DNA of 64,000 bases from Devosia sp. XK-2 (GTDB lineage Bacteria > Pseudomonadota > Alphaproteobacteria > Rhizobiales > Devosiaceae). The stretch's first letter is position 1. Every line of letters starts with the position of its first letter. Positions 44,344 through 52,799 of the stretch are shown piece by piece. The position numbers were made by a program, and so were the translations under genes. The notes below the pieces were generated by a model, which saw nothing but the letters and a program-made list of their open reading frames with translations, made no database searches and was not told the DNA's origin. The stretch lies in the NCBI RefSeq assembly GCF_037113415.1, contig NZ_CP146608.1, positions 3,257,001 through 3,321,000 on the forward strand, written 5' to 3'.

Positions 44344-45630
44344 TTACCCCTCCCTCCTCACCACTTCCGGGATCAGCCCCTTGGGCGCAAACCTGAGGGC
44401 AATGGTGATCACCAACCCGAGCACGAAGACGCGCATCTGCGCAGAACGCGCTTCGATTTCCGGAATGGCGCCCCAGCCGGCATTGGTCGACCAATAGCTG
44501 ACAAAGTCGAATACGGCCTTGGAAAGCGGCTCGGAGACCACCCAGATCAGCCAGAGTAGGACCGCACCGAAGAGCGCACCCCAATTGTTGCCCGCGCCAC
44601 CCACGATCACCATGACCCAGATCAGGAAGGTATGATTGATCGGCTGGTAGCTCGAGGGATCGAAAATCTGCACGAAGCTGACCAGCATGGCGCCGCCAAT
44701 GCCCATCAGCACCGAGCCGAAAACGAAGATCTCGAGCTGCCGCGCAGTGACATTCTTGCCCATGGAGGAGGCGGCGATGTGATTGTCGCGAATGGACCGC
44801 ATCATCCGGCCCCAGGGCCCGGCATAGGCGCGGGAAATCAGCCACATGACCAGCCCCAGCACCACCAGCGCCAGCACCAGATAGCCGGCGCGAGCCGCGA
44901 TCAGCGACCCGGCAATATCCATGCCGCCCGCCTGGTAATCCTGCGGCAGCGGTGTCGGCCAGGGAATGGGCGAAACCGTGAGCGTGCCGCGGGTCAGCCA
45001 ATCCATATTCTTGATCAGCGCCCGGATGATCTCGGAAATACCGATCGTTGCAATGGCGAGATAGTCGGTGCGGAGCCCGAGGCAGATCTTGCCCACAATA
45101 TAGGCGATGCCCGCGGCCAGCACGCCACCGAAGACCCAGCCCAATACGGGATGGGCGCCAAGCCCGCCGACCCAGCCACCCCCGACGCTCTCGATATAGG
45201 CTGCCGCCGGATCGAGCTGGCTGCGATAAAGAATATAGGCGCAGAACCAGGCGAGGACAGTCAGCGCCCCCTTCCACTTGCCGGTAATGCCGATGCGGTG
45301 CGACTGCCTTGCAGCCAGCACGATCAACGCTCCGCCGGCAAAGGCCAGCAAAGCCCGGCCCAGCATCATCGGGCCATCCGAGCCCCAGAATTCAGGATTG
45401 ACCGGATAGGAAATGAAGGTGACGGCCGCGCCGCCCACCATCAGGAAGCCCATAATCCCGAAATTGAAGAGCCCGCCATAACCCCACTGGATATTGAGCC
45501 CCAGGGCAATCAGCGCATAGGCAGCCGCTTCGACCAGGCGCGAGGAGGTGAAGGGCAGGCCCATCACCCAGCCGATAACCAGGATCAGAACGAAAAGGCC
45601 GCCAAACAGGGTCAGAGAACGCTGGATCAT
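44344..45630 (-). CDS. livM: Branched-chain amino-acid ABC permease LivM
   Basis: A 428-residue permease with about ten helices. Conserved LivM features include ALIALGLNIQWGYGGLFNFG, LRTDYLAIATIGISEIIRAL and SIRDNHIAASSMGKNV. It is about 100 residues longer than the usual 320-residue form. The extra length is an internal region around 95-165 (ARQSHRIG... to GGWVGGLGAHPVLG) with additional hydrophobic segments; related longer LivM proteins exist. Its ATG overlaps the livH stop by four bases. Confidence 0.92.
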   Translation of the reverse strand: MIQRSLTLFGGLFVLILVIGWVMGLPFTSSRLVEAAAYALIALGLNIQWGYGGLFNFGIMGFLMVGGAAVTFISYPVNPEFWGSDGPMMLGRALLAFAGGALIVLAARQSHRIGITGKWKGALTVLAWFCAYILYRSQLDPAAAYIESVGGGWVGGLGAHPVLGWVFGGVLAAGIAYIVGKICLGLRTDYLAIATIGISEIIRALIKNMDWLTRGTLTVSPIPWPTPLPQDYQAGGMDIAGSLIAARAGYLVLALVVLGLVMWLISRAYAGPWGRMMRSIRDNHIAASSMGKNVTARQLEIFVFGSVLMGIGGAMLVSFVQIFDPSSYQPINHTFLIWVMVIVGGAGNNWGALFGAVLLWLIWVVSEPLSKAVFDFVSYWSTNAGWGAIPEIEARSAQMRVFVLGLVITIALRFAPKGLIPEVVRREG

Positions 45631-46631
45631 GTCGAGGCTCCCTTAAAGATACCGGTGGGCCGCACCAGCAATGTTACCACCAGAATGACGAAGGCCACGG
45701 TGAGCTTATATTCGGTGGGCACCAGCGCCAGTTGCGGCGGCAATTGCAGCCAGTCGGGCAAGACGGCATTGAGCGGGCGGAACAGCATGGTCCAGTTAAA
45801 GACGGCCAGTGTTTCGGCAAAGCCGATCAGCAGCCCCCCGGCAATGGCGCCATAGGCCTGGCCCAGCCCGCCCACAATGGCGGCTGCAAAGATGGGCAGG
45901 ATGATGTTGAAGGCCAGATCCGGCTTCAGCGTCACATCCAGCGCCAGCATGGTGCCGGCCATGCAGGCCAGCGCCCCGGCAATCACCCAGGTGACCCGCA
46001 CCACCAGCGCCGTATTGATACCCGAGACCTGCGCCAGATCGGCATTGTCGGCCATGGCGCGCATGGCCTTGCCCAGCCGTGAGCGGGTGAGGAAGAAATG
46101 CAGCGCAATCACGGAAACCAGCGTCACCAGGATCATCAGCACTTGCGGCTCGGTGATGACCAGCGGCCGGGTCGAGCCGATGGCCGAGGTATCGATGCGG
46201 AAGATTTCCTTGGCCTCGTTCTCGAAGAAGGAATAGGACCCGGCGCCGAAGAACAGGCGGATCAACCCCTGGATCATCAGCGTCACGCCGATAGAGGCGA
46301 TCAGCAGCGTCACCGGCTTGGCGCCGCGCTTCCTGAGCGGGGCATAAAAGCCTTTATCGATCCCCAATGCCAAAACGGCGGCCAGCACCATGGCAATGGG
46401 CAGCACCACAAAACCGGTCGGGATCGGTGTCACGATGCCCCAGGCCGCAAAGGCCGAAGCCAGGAGGAAGGCGATGAACGCCCCGCCGGTCATCAATTCG
46501 GAATGGGCGAAATGGGCAAAGCGCAAAATGCCGAAAATCAGCGTGATGCCGATGGCGCCCAGCGCATAGATACAGCCCAGAACCAGGCCGGAAATGACCA
46601 CCTGATTGATGAAAAAGATGATTTCGGTCAC
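45627..46631 (-). CDS. livH: Branched-chain amino-acid ABC permease LivH
   Basis: A 334-residue permease with eight or so helices, beginning MTEIIFFINQVVISGLVLGC. The LivH pattern GILRFAHFAHSELMTGGAF is present, as is the EAA-like loop with KAMRAMADNADLAQVSGI. Slightly longer than the E. coli form because of an insert around 120-160. It starts three bases after the livF stop region and overlaps livM. Confidence 0.93.
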   Translation of the reverse strand: MTEIIFFINQVVISGLVLGCIYALGAIGITLIFGILRFAHFAHSELMTGGAFIAFLLASAFAAWGIVTPIPTGFVVLPIAMVLAAVLALGIDKGFYAPLRKRGAKPVTLLIASIGVTLMIQGLIRLFFGAGSYSFFENEAKEIFRIDTSAIGSTRPLVITEPQVLMILVTLVSVIALHFFLTRSRLGKAMRAMADNADLAQVSGINTALVVRVTWVIAGALACMAGTMLALDVTLKPDLAFNIILPIFAAAIVGGLGQAYGAIAGGLLIGFAETLAVFNWTMLFRPLNAVLPDWLQLPPQLALVPTEYKLTVAFVILVVTLLVRPTGIFKGAST

Positions 46632-46634
46632 GGC

Positions 46635-47339
46635 TCAGCCCCCGAGGAACGACTTGGCGACTTCGGGATCGGCGATCAGTTCCGCCCCGGTGCCGGTATA
46701 ACGGTTCTGCCCGCCCGCGAGCACAAAGCCCTTGGTGGCAAAAGCCAGCGCCTGGCGCGCATTCTGCTCGACCATCAGGATGCCCACACCCTCCTGATTG
46801 ACCCGCTGGATGGTCTCGAAAATCTCGATCACATAGCGCGGCGACAGGCCCGCCGAAGGCTCATCGAGCATCAAAAGGCTCGGCTTGCTCATCAGCGCCC
46901 TTCCCATGGCCACCATCTGCCGCTGGCCGCCCGAAAGCTCGCCCGCCGGCTGCCGGCGCTTTTCAGCCAGCACCGGGAACATCTCATAGACCCAGGCCAT
47001 GGTCTGGGAAAAATCGTCCTTGCGGGTAAAGGCGCCCATTTCCAGGTTTTCCTCGACGCTCATCGAGGTAAAGACGTTCTTTTCCTGTGGCACGAAGCTC
47101 AGGCCCTTGGGCACCAGTCTGTCAGGCAGGGAATTGGCGATGTTTTCGCCGCCAAAGTCGATCGTGCCGCCGGTGACTTTCAACAGTCCGAAAATAGCCT
47201 TGAGCGTGGTCGATTTGCCCGCGCCATTGGGGCCAACAATGACCCCAATATCGCTTTTTTCGATGGCAATGTTGACGCCATTGAGAATAGGCGCCCCGCC
47301 ATAGCCGCCCACGACGTGTTTGAGTTCAATTAGGGGCAT
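46635..47339 (-). CDS. livF: Branched-chain amino-acid ABC ATPase LivF
   Basis: A 234-residue ATPase. Walker A GPNGAGKST, the signature ELSGGQRQMVAMGRAL, Walker B LLMLDEPSAGLSP and the switch His replaced by Gln (VEQNA) are all typical of LivF. ATG 47339 has GGGGAG nine bases upstream. It is separated from livG by 52 bases that contain a known-type rhizobial palindrome (47352-47376). Confidence 0.94.
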   Translation of the reverse strand: MPLIELKHVVGGYGGAPILNGVNIAIEKSDIGVIVGPNGAGKSTTLKAIFGLLKVTGGTIDFGGENIANSLPDRLVPKGLSFVPQEKNVFTSMSVEENLEMGAFTRKDDFSQTMAWVYEMFPVLAEKRRQPAGELSGGQRQMVAMGRALMSKPSLLMLDEPSAGLSPRYVIEIFETIQRVNQEGVGILMVEQNARQALAFATKGFVLAGGQNRYTGTGAELIADPEVAKSFLGG

Positions 47340-47351
47340 CAACGGGTCTCC

Positions 47352-47376
47352 CCGAAAAGTGGGAACCGGTTTTCGG
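47352..47376. repeat. Rhizobiales-type short palindrome CCGAAAA...TTTTCGG
   Basis: CCGAAAAgtgggaaccggTTTTCGG: seven-base arms around an 11-base centre that itself holds GGAACCGG. From memory, this motif with GTGGGAACCGG is one of the most abundant intergenic repeats in Rhizobiales. Here it lies between livG and livF and could form a hairpin in the mRNA. Confidence 0.7.
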
Positions 47377-47391
47377 ACAAGGAGACACGCA

Positions 47392-48174
47392 TCAGACACC
47401 CTCCACGGGGGTGCCGAAATAGGCTTCGACAATGGCCGGATTGGCGCGGATCTCGGCCATGGCGCCTTCGGCGATCTTTTCGCCCTGCGCCATGACGATC
47501 ACCGGGTCGCAGAGCCGCCCGATCAGGTCCATGTCGTGTTCAATGACAAAGAAAGTGTAGCCCAGCTCGCGGTTCATCCGCTCGATATTGCCGGCCAGGT
47601 CATTGAGCAGCGTCTTGTTGACGCCCGCCGCCACCTCGTCGAGTAGCACCACCTTGGCATCGACCATCATGGTGCGCCCGAGCTCGAGCAGCTTTTTCTG
47701 TCCGCCCGACAGATTGCCCGCCAATTCGTCGCGCACATGCCCCAGTTTAAGGAAATCGATGACATCCAGCGCCTTCTTGCGCACCTCGGTTTCGCGGCTT
47801 TTGACCAGGCCGGGGCGGAACCAGACGTCGACAAGATGTTCACCAGGCTGATCGCCCGGCACCATCATCAGGTTTTCCAGCGCCGTCATCTGCGAAAATT
47901 CATGCGCGATCTGGAAGGTGCGCAGCATGCCGATGCGGAACAATTGGTGCGGCGCAAGGCCGGTCACATCGTCGCCGTCAAAAATCACCTGCCCCTCATC
48001 GGGCACGATATTGCCCGCAACGATATTGAACAGGGTGGATTTGCCCGCGCCATTGGGACCGATCAGCCCGGTTATCGAGCCGCGCGCGACCGAAAGCGAA
48101 CAATTATTGACGGCCGTCAGGCCGCCAAAGCGTTTTGAGACGTTGCGAACGTCTATGACCAAGTCTGAGGACAA
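47392..48174 (-). CDS. livG: Branched-chain amino-acid ABC ATPase LivG
   Basis: A 260-residue ATPase, first in the reverse-strand livGFHM operon. Walker A GPNGAGKST, signature NLSGGQKKLLELGRTMM, Walker B VVLLDEVAAGVN and EHDMDLI are present; the Walker-B 'DEV' and 'AGVN' are typical of LivG. There is no ATG near the family start; TTG 48174 (MSSDLVIDVRNVSKRFGG) or TTG 48162 are the likely starts. Upstream open frame to 48249 has no homology. Confidence 0.9.
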   Translation of the reverse strand: MSSDLVIDVRNVSKRFGGLTAVNNCSLSVARGSITGLIGPNGAGKSTLFNIVAGNIVPDEGQVIFDGDDVTGLAPHQLFRIGMLRTFQIAHEFSQMTALENLMMVPGDQPGEHLVDVWFRPGLVKSRETEVRKKALDVIDFLKLGHVRDELAGNLSGGQKKLLELGRTMMVDAKVVLLDEVAAGVNKTLLNDLAGNIERMNRELGYTFFVIEHDMDLIGRLCDPVIVMAQGEKIAEGAMAEIRANPAIVEAYFGTPVEGV

Positions 48175-48282
48175 GTTCCAATGAGCCCCGGGTTTCCTGA
48201 ATGCCTGTTTGCCCGGTTCAATCCGGGCGATTTTGCGGCATCTGCTCACAAGAACGGCTGAATATCAACCTTATGCTAACCC

Positions 48283-48645
48283 TCAAACCGCCGCCAGCAC
48301 GGCGTCTGCTGTGGATTTGTTGTTGGCCAGCGGCACATCGTAAAGCGTAGCCAGACGCGTCAGGGCTTTGACATCAACATCATGGGGCTGGGCCGAGAGG
48401 GGATCGATAAAGAAGATCAGCACGTCCAGCCGCCCCTCGCAGATCATGGCGCCCAATTGCTGATCGCCGCCCAATGGACCGCTTTTGAGCAGATGCACAT
48501 CGAGCCCGGTTGCCGCCGTTACCCGGCTGCCCGTCGTGCCCGTGCCCCATAATTCATGCTGGGTCAGCTTATGCTTATGCGCTTCAGCCCAACGACAGAG
48601 GTCATCTTTCTTGTCGTCGTGGGCCACCAGACCAATACGCGCCAT
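48283..48645 (-). CDS. mgsA: Methylglyoxal synthase
   Basis: Converts dihydroxyacetone phosphate to methylglyoxal and phosphate, a bypass of lower glycolysis when phosphate is short. The catalytic Asp61 is in SGPLGGDQQ, phosphate-binding GTGTTGS is at 34-40, and the essential His88 in PHDVDVKAL; His10 is also kept. The 120-residue protein is a normal size. gloB in the same window supplies the matching detoxification step, although it is not in an operon with mgsA. Confidence 0.95.
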   Translation of the reverse strand: MARIGLVAHDDKKDDLCRWAEAHKHKLTQHELWGTGTTGSRVTAATGLDVHLLKSGPLGGDQQLGAMICEGRLDVLIFFIDPLSAQPHDVDVKALTRLATLYDVPLANNKSTADAVLAAV

Positions 48646-48717
48646 GCCGTTTGTCTCCGTTCTCCAGCAGGCGTCTTCATGCCCGCTGTGTCGGAAAAGG
48701 GCAATCCCGCCCCGCGC

Positions 48718-50211
48718 CTATCCGCCATGCCAATGCGCCGCCAATGCGCCTTGGTCCGGCGCCGGAAAGCTGATGCCGACATGCTCATCGTCCGGGGCAG
48801 GGGCCAGGGTTGCAGCCAGGTCAGCAAAGGCCTCGCGCAAGCCATCCATCGCCATCCGCCTTTCGCCCAAATCGGCCGCCTGCGCATCACGCAGCGCCTC
48901 AAGCGCTTTTGCCGCCTCCTCAAGGATAGCTGCCTGCGCGCCAAGGGCCTCGGTCGCTTGGCCTGCCGCTCTGGCCTCGGCGGGCGCTCCACCCGCCAGC
49001 TTCTCGAGGGCGTCTTCCAGCGCCGCGACATTGCGGACCAGATCGTCGCGCGCCCGCTCCGACTGCGCCCTATGGGTCCGCAGCGCCGCGGCAAGCTGGC
49101 CAATCCCGGTCCTGATCCCGGTAAGAGCATCAGCGTCACTCTCGGCGAAAGCCAGTTGCAGGCTGACATGCAGGGCATCAAGCTGCTCGGCAAAGGCATC
49201 CAGCTCGCCCAGTTCGGCCCGCAAGGCCATGAGGTTCGCCCGTGCCGCCGCGGCCGGTCTGCGCGCCGCGCTCCGCCGCCGGGACCGGGCCCGCAGCGAA
49301 CGCTCCAGGGCGTCGAGCGCCGGGCGATTGTCCTTTTCGGTAGCTGCCGCCTCGGCCAGTCGCTCGGCAAGCCCGGCGACAACCAGGCCCTGACCCTCGC
49401 CACCGGCCAGCAATAGCCTGCCGCTATCCACCACTTGCCCGGCGACCGCCCGCAGGGCCGCGCTCGAGCAATCGAGGTCCTCGACCAGAGCCATGACCTT
49501 GTCCGCAAGACGTTCGGCACCGGCATGCAGCGGCGCCAGATCGGGGTCCGAAGGCGCGGCCAGGGACACATCCTTGCGCCCCTCGGCCGCCAGCTCGAGC
49601 GCCCGCCCTGCCTCACGCACGGCCTGGCGCAAGCGCTGCCGCTGCGCCTCGGCCCCGTTCACCCCCTCTTCCCGCAGCTTGGCGACATAACCCGAAACGC
49701 TGAGATCGATATCGAGCAGCACGCCCGCCAGCAATGTTGCCAGGCCCTCGGAAATCCCTTCAACGGCCAGACGAAGACTTGCCGGGGCCGGCCGCCCGAA
49801 GAGACCCAGCGTCCCGCGCCTATCCTCGACCGCCGCTGCCATGCCGTCCTGAATTATGCCGCGAACCAGGGTGTCGACCAGGCTGGCATAGCTGCCCACA
49901 TGCCAGCGCGGTTCCAGCCCGATCCGGGCATGGCGCAATCCCATGCGCTGGGCCGCTTCGGCAAAGTGATTGTCGAACCGCCCCTGGGCCAGGGCGCGCC
50001 AATGCTCGGCCAGTCCCTCGCCATTGGTTTCGATGCGGTCCCGGCCATAAAGAAAACGCGCCGCGCTGGGCGTGGTCGCCACCTGCGCATTGAAGCTCTG
50101 CAAAGCCCGCTCGATATGGCGCTCGATCAGCGGCGAGATCGGCGCCAGCCGGCTCGCCACGTCGCCACCCAGCCCGACGAAATCGAGTCTTTGCTGAAAT
50201 GTGTCCTGCAT
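48718..50211 (-). CDS. Protoglobin-domain sensor protein with degenerate signalling region
   Basis: A 497-residue soluble protein. Residues 1 to about 165 form a protoglobin (globin-coupled-sensor) domain with the proximal His94 in RHARIGLEPRWHVGSY, closely paralleling the intact receptor at 50793-52394. The rest is a long Ala/Arg/Leu-rich coiled coil. The chemoreceptor tip is absent (no [16 protein letters not shown] or EVRRLAQSA), as is the W-x-x-F tail; the protein ends AHWHGG. It cannot dock CheA/CheW in the normal way. It may be a decoy, a dimer partner, or a sensor with another output. Confidence 0.8.
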   Translation of the reverse strand: MQDTFQQRLDFVGLGGDVASRLAPISPLIERHIERALQSFNAQVATTPSAARFLYGRDRIETNGEGLAEHWRALAQGRFDNHFAEAAQRMGLRHARIGLEPRWHVGSYASLVDTLVRGIIQDGMAAAVEDRRGTLGLFGRPAPASLRLAVEGISEGLATLLAGVLLDIDLSVSGYVAKLREEGVNGAEAQRQRLRQAVREAGRALELAAEGRKDVSLAAPSDPDLAPLHAGAERLADKVMALVEDLDCSSAALRAVAGQVVDSGRLLLAGGEGQGLVVAGLAERLAEAAATEKDNRPALDALERSLRARSRRRSAARRPAAAARANLMALRAELGELDAFAEQLDALHVSLQLAFAESDADALTGIRTGIGQLAAALRTHRAQSERARDDLVRNVAALEDALEKLAGGAPAEARAAGQATEALGAQAAILEEAAKALEALRDAQAADLGERRMAMDGLREAFADLAATLAPAPDDEHVGISFPAPDQGALAAHWHGG

Positions 50212-50285
50212 ATTGCCCCGCCGATCTGCGCTGTCACTCAGCCCGATCAGACCCCTGCGAGGTAAATATCATGGTTAACAAAACC

Positions 50286-50660
50286 CTATCGGCTTCTACG
50301 TAGTCCCGACCCGGCAAGGCCCAGTGCAATCGCTTCGCCCACCAGCATGGCGATGGCCGCCTCAGGCACCCGATCGCCCGGATAGAGCCGCATGAAGCGG
50401 CCCTTTTTGAGATGATCGCCTTGCAGCAATCCCTCGGGATCCTCCAATAGGCGTCCTTGCTCGAAATAGACCGCCACGCGGTCTTCATAGGGAAAGACCG
50501 CGCAGATCAGGCCGGCCCGGGCATGTCGGAAATTAACGCTGCGCCAGCCCCATTTCACCTGGCTGGACAGCGGCATGGTTTCGAGCAGGCCCACGACCGC
50601 CCGGCACAGAATACCGATGGCGGGTGGCAGCGGCTCCAATAGCCGGTCCAGCTCGCTCAT
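50286..50660 (-). CDS. DUF1801/YdhG-like protein
   Basis: A 124-residue protein of the DUF1801 type. VKWGWRSVNFRHARAGLICAVFPYED then VAVYFEQGRLLEDPEGLL matches the beta-rich family core. The function is unknown. It lies between the two globin-sensor genes on the same strand: 132 bases after the intact receptor's stop and 74 bases before the degenerate one, so it is probably on their transcript. Confidence 0.8.
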   Translation of the reverse strand: MSELDRLLEPLPPAIGILCRAVVGLLETMPLSSQVKWGWRSVNFRHARAGLICAVFPYEDRVAVYFEQGRLLEDPEGLLQGDHLKKGRFMRLYPGDRVPEAAIAMLVGEAIALGLAGSGLRRSR

Positions 50661-50792
50661 GGCCGCCCCAACATTGCGGCACGGACAATGGCGGGGTCAA
50701 GAATATCCATGACGCGCTCCAGGCAGGGACAGGCGGAAGACCGCTATCCGCCTTGTCCACCATGGCCCTGACAGGCCGCGTCAGCAGCCGTT

Positions 50793-52394
50793 TCAGAACG
50801 CCTGCCAGTCGCTGGAGAGGGCCGCATTGCCTACGCTATGCAGCGCCGGCTTGGCGCGCGCCGGCGGCTGCGGCGGCGCTGCCACCGCCACGGGATGCTC
50901 ACCGGTGCGGAACACCGCCACGATAAGGTCCAGTTCCCCGGCCTGCGCTTCGGTCTGCTCAATGGCGGCATTGGTCTCTTCCACCAGCGCCGCATTATGC
51001 TGGGTCATTTCGTCCATCTGCCGCACGGCAACAGTGATTTCTTCCAGCGAGCCCGACTGCTCCCCGTTCTGCCGGGCGATCGTGTCGATCAGCCCGGCGC
51101 TTTCCTCGGCCCGGGCCTGGATGTCCTGCAGGGTTTCGGCGGCGCGCGCCACCAATTGGGTGCCATTGCGCACCTCGCCCGCACTGGTTTCGATCAATTG
51201 CTTGACCTCGCTGGAGGCCTGGGCCGCGCTCTGCGCCAGGCGCCGGACTTCCACGGCCACCACGGCAAAACCCTTGCCCGCCTCGCCCGCCCGCGCCGCC
51301 TCGACCGAGGCGTTGAGCGCCAATAGATTGGTCTGGAAGGCAATATCGTCGATCATGCCGATAATGTTGGAAATCTTGCCCGACGAGGTTTCGATAGCCG
51401 ACATGGCCTGATTGGCCGCGCTCATCACCTCGCCGCCATCCGTGGCGCTTTTTGCCAGCCGCAGCGCCGTGTCGCTCGCGCTGGCCGCGCGCTTCGCATT
51501 TTCAACGACGGCAGCAGACAATTGCTCGATCGAGGCACTCGTTTCCTCGATCGTGGCGGCCTGGCGCGTGGTGCGCTCGGCCAGGTCATTGGCACCCGAA
51601 AGAATTTCACCGGTCGCTGTCTTGAGCGAACGGGAGGTCTGCTGCAACTGGGCCACGATCTCGGCCAGCTTCTCGGCGACCGCATTCGTGTCCTCCTTGA
51701 TCTGGTCGAATTCGGGATCCAACTCCTCGGTGACGCGGCTGGTCAGATCCCCCTGCGCGACATCCTTGAGCACCGCCCCGGTTGCGGCCACGGCCTTCTG
51801 AATCTTGGCGCGCGCCGCGTCATCGGCCTCGCGGGCATCGCTGGTCAATTTGTCGAAATAGGCGGTCACGCCAATATCGATATCGAGCAGCATGGATTTG
51901 AGCACCGCAATCAGGGCCTCCGTCATGGTGCTGACATCATCCATGACCGCCTCGGCCTTGCGCGGGCTGGGCCTGCCGAACGCGCCCTTTTCGGGCCTGA
52001 GTGCGGCCGCCATACTGTCCTGGACAATGCCGCGTACCAGCGTCTCCATGATCACGCCATAGCCGCCAATGTGCCAGCGCGGCTCAAGCCCGATCTTGGC
52101 ATGGCGCAAGCCGACGCGGCTGCTCGCTTCCATATAGCTGTCGTCGAGCTGCCCGGTGGCAATGGCCTGCCAGTGACCGACCTGCTTGGACTTGGCGCGG
52201 TCCATTTGCGGCTTGCCATCGAAGAAGCGGCTGACGGCCGGCACGGTGCCGATCTTGGCATAGAACCGCGACAAGGCCGGTTCCAGATGCGTTTCGATAC
52301 TGGGCTGAATGGCCGCGAGGCGGGCACGCGCCGCTTCATCAAGCCCAATAAAGTCCAGTCGGGATTGCAGAATATCCGAGGATCCGGGAGCCAT
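50793..52394 (-). CDS. Soluble protoglobin chemoreceptor (aerotaxis-type MCP)
   Basis: A 533-residue cytoplasmic receptor with no membrane helices. The N-terminal protoglobin domain (1 to about 175) has proximal His98 in RHAKIGLEPRWHIGGY. A HAMP-like segment is at about 200-250. The MCP signalling hairpin has its tip at about 350-390 ([20 protein letters not shown], then EVRRLAQSA). The C-terminal WQAF resembles the CheR/CheB tether. Like HemAT it probably senses oxygen through heme. Start ATG 52394; a TTG seven codons upstream is possible. The promoter carries an FNR/FixK-like box. Confidence 0.9.
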   Translation of the reverse strand: MAPGSSDILQSRLDFIGLDEAARARLAAIQPSIETHLEPALSRFYAKIGTVPAVSRFFDGKPQMDRAKSKQVGHWQAIATGQLDDSYMEASSRVGLRHAKIGLEPRWHIGGYGVIMETLVRGIVQDSMAAALRPEKGAFGRPSPRKAEAVMDDVSTMTEALIAVLKSMLLDIDIGVTAYFDKLTSDAREADDAARAKIQKAVAATGAVLKDVAQGDLTSRVTEELDPEFDQIKEDTNAVAEKLAEIVAQLQQTSRSLKTATGEILSGANDLAERTTRQAATIEETSASIEQLSAAVVENAKRAASASDTALRLAKSATDGGEVMSAANQAMSAIETSSGKISNIIGMIDDIAFQTNLLALNASVEAARAGEAGKGFAVVAVEVRRLAQSAAQASSEVKQLIETSAGEVRNGTQLVARAAETLQDIQARAEESAGLIDTIARQNGEQSGSLEEITVAVRQMDEMTQHNAALVEETNAAIEQTEAQAGELDLIVAVFRTGEHPVAVAAPPQPPARAKPALHSVGNAALSSDWQAF

Positions 52395-52424
52395 CGATCT
52401 GACCTGTCCATGCAAGAGGAAGGG

Positions 52425-52467
52425 ATAATGTGTCCACCCCTGACGCCCAAATCTTGACCTGGATCAA
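52425..52467 (-). promoter_or_regulatory. FNR/FixK-like box and -10 of the globin receptor
   Basis: On the reverse strand TTGAT-CCAG-GTCAA (52467-52454) matches TTGA-N6-TCAA, the FNR/FixK core, with one half perfect (TTGAT) and the other GTCAA. A -10-like CATTAT lies at 52430-52425, predicting a start near 52418. The box centre (52460.5) is then about 42 bases upstream, the classic class II activator position. No -35 hexamer is seen, as expected for such a promoter. Confidence 0.6.
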
Positions 52468-52799
52468 CCAGCCCGAATTCGGCGTTTTGGGGTAAATGTT
52501 CCGTAAAGTCGCCGCGGGGCCTATCGGTCCCGACCGGCTTGCGCGCGCCGTAATAGATCGCCTGTCCATATCCCCCCGCTCGACCCACAAACCAACCACG
52601 ACAAAATATTGGGGCCGAGGGTTAATATGTAATCATAAAATGACTACGTGTTTACCGTATAAGAGGCCCCAGATTCGCCCTCCAACAAAGACCTCTAAAT
52701 GAGACCGGAATATAGAGGCATGGATATTGTTCCATGTTCTTTCAGGTAACGTCGGCGCAATCGGCGCCGGCCCTTGATCGCGATGGGAGAATGCCGCTC
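52468..52799. other. Gene-free AT-rich gap between two receptor genes
   Basis: 332 bases with no supportable gene. AT content rises at 52590-52690. Short dyads are CCTCTA...TAGAGG (52688-52712 region) and GGCGC-aatc-GGCGCC-like pairing near 52755; neither has a T-run. The region probably holds the end of the 52800 receptor message. Confidence 0.4.
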
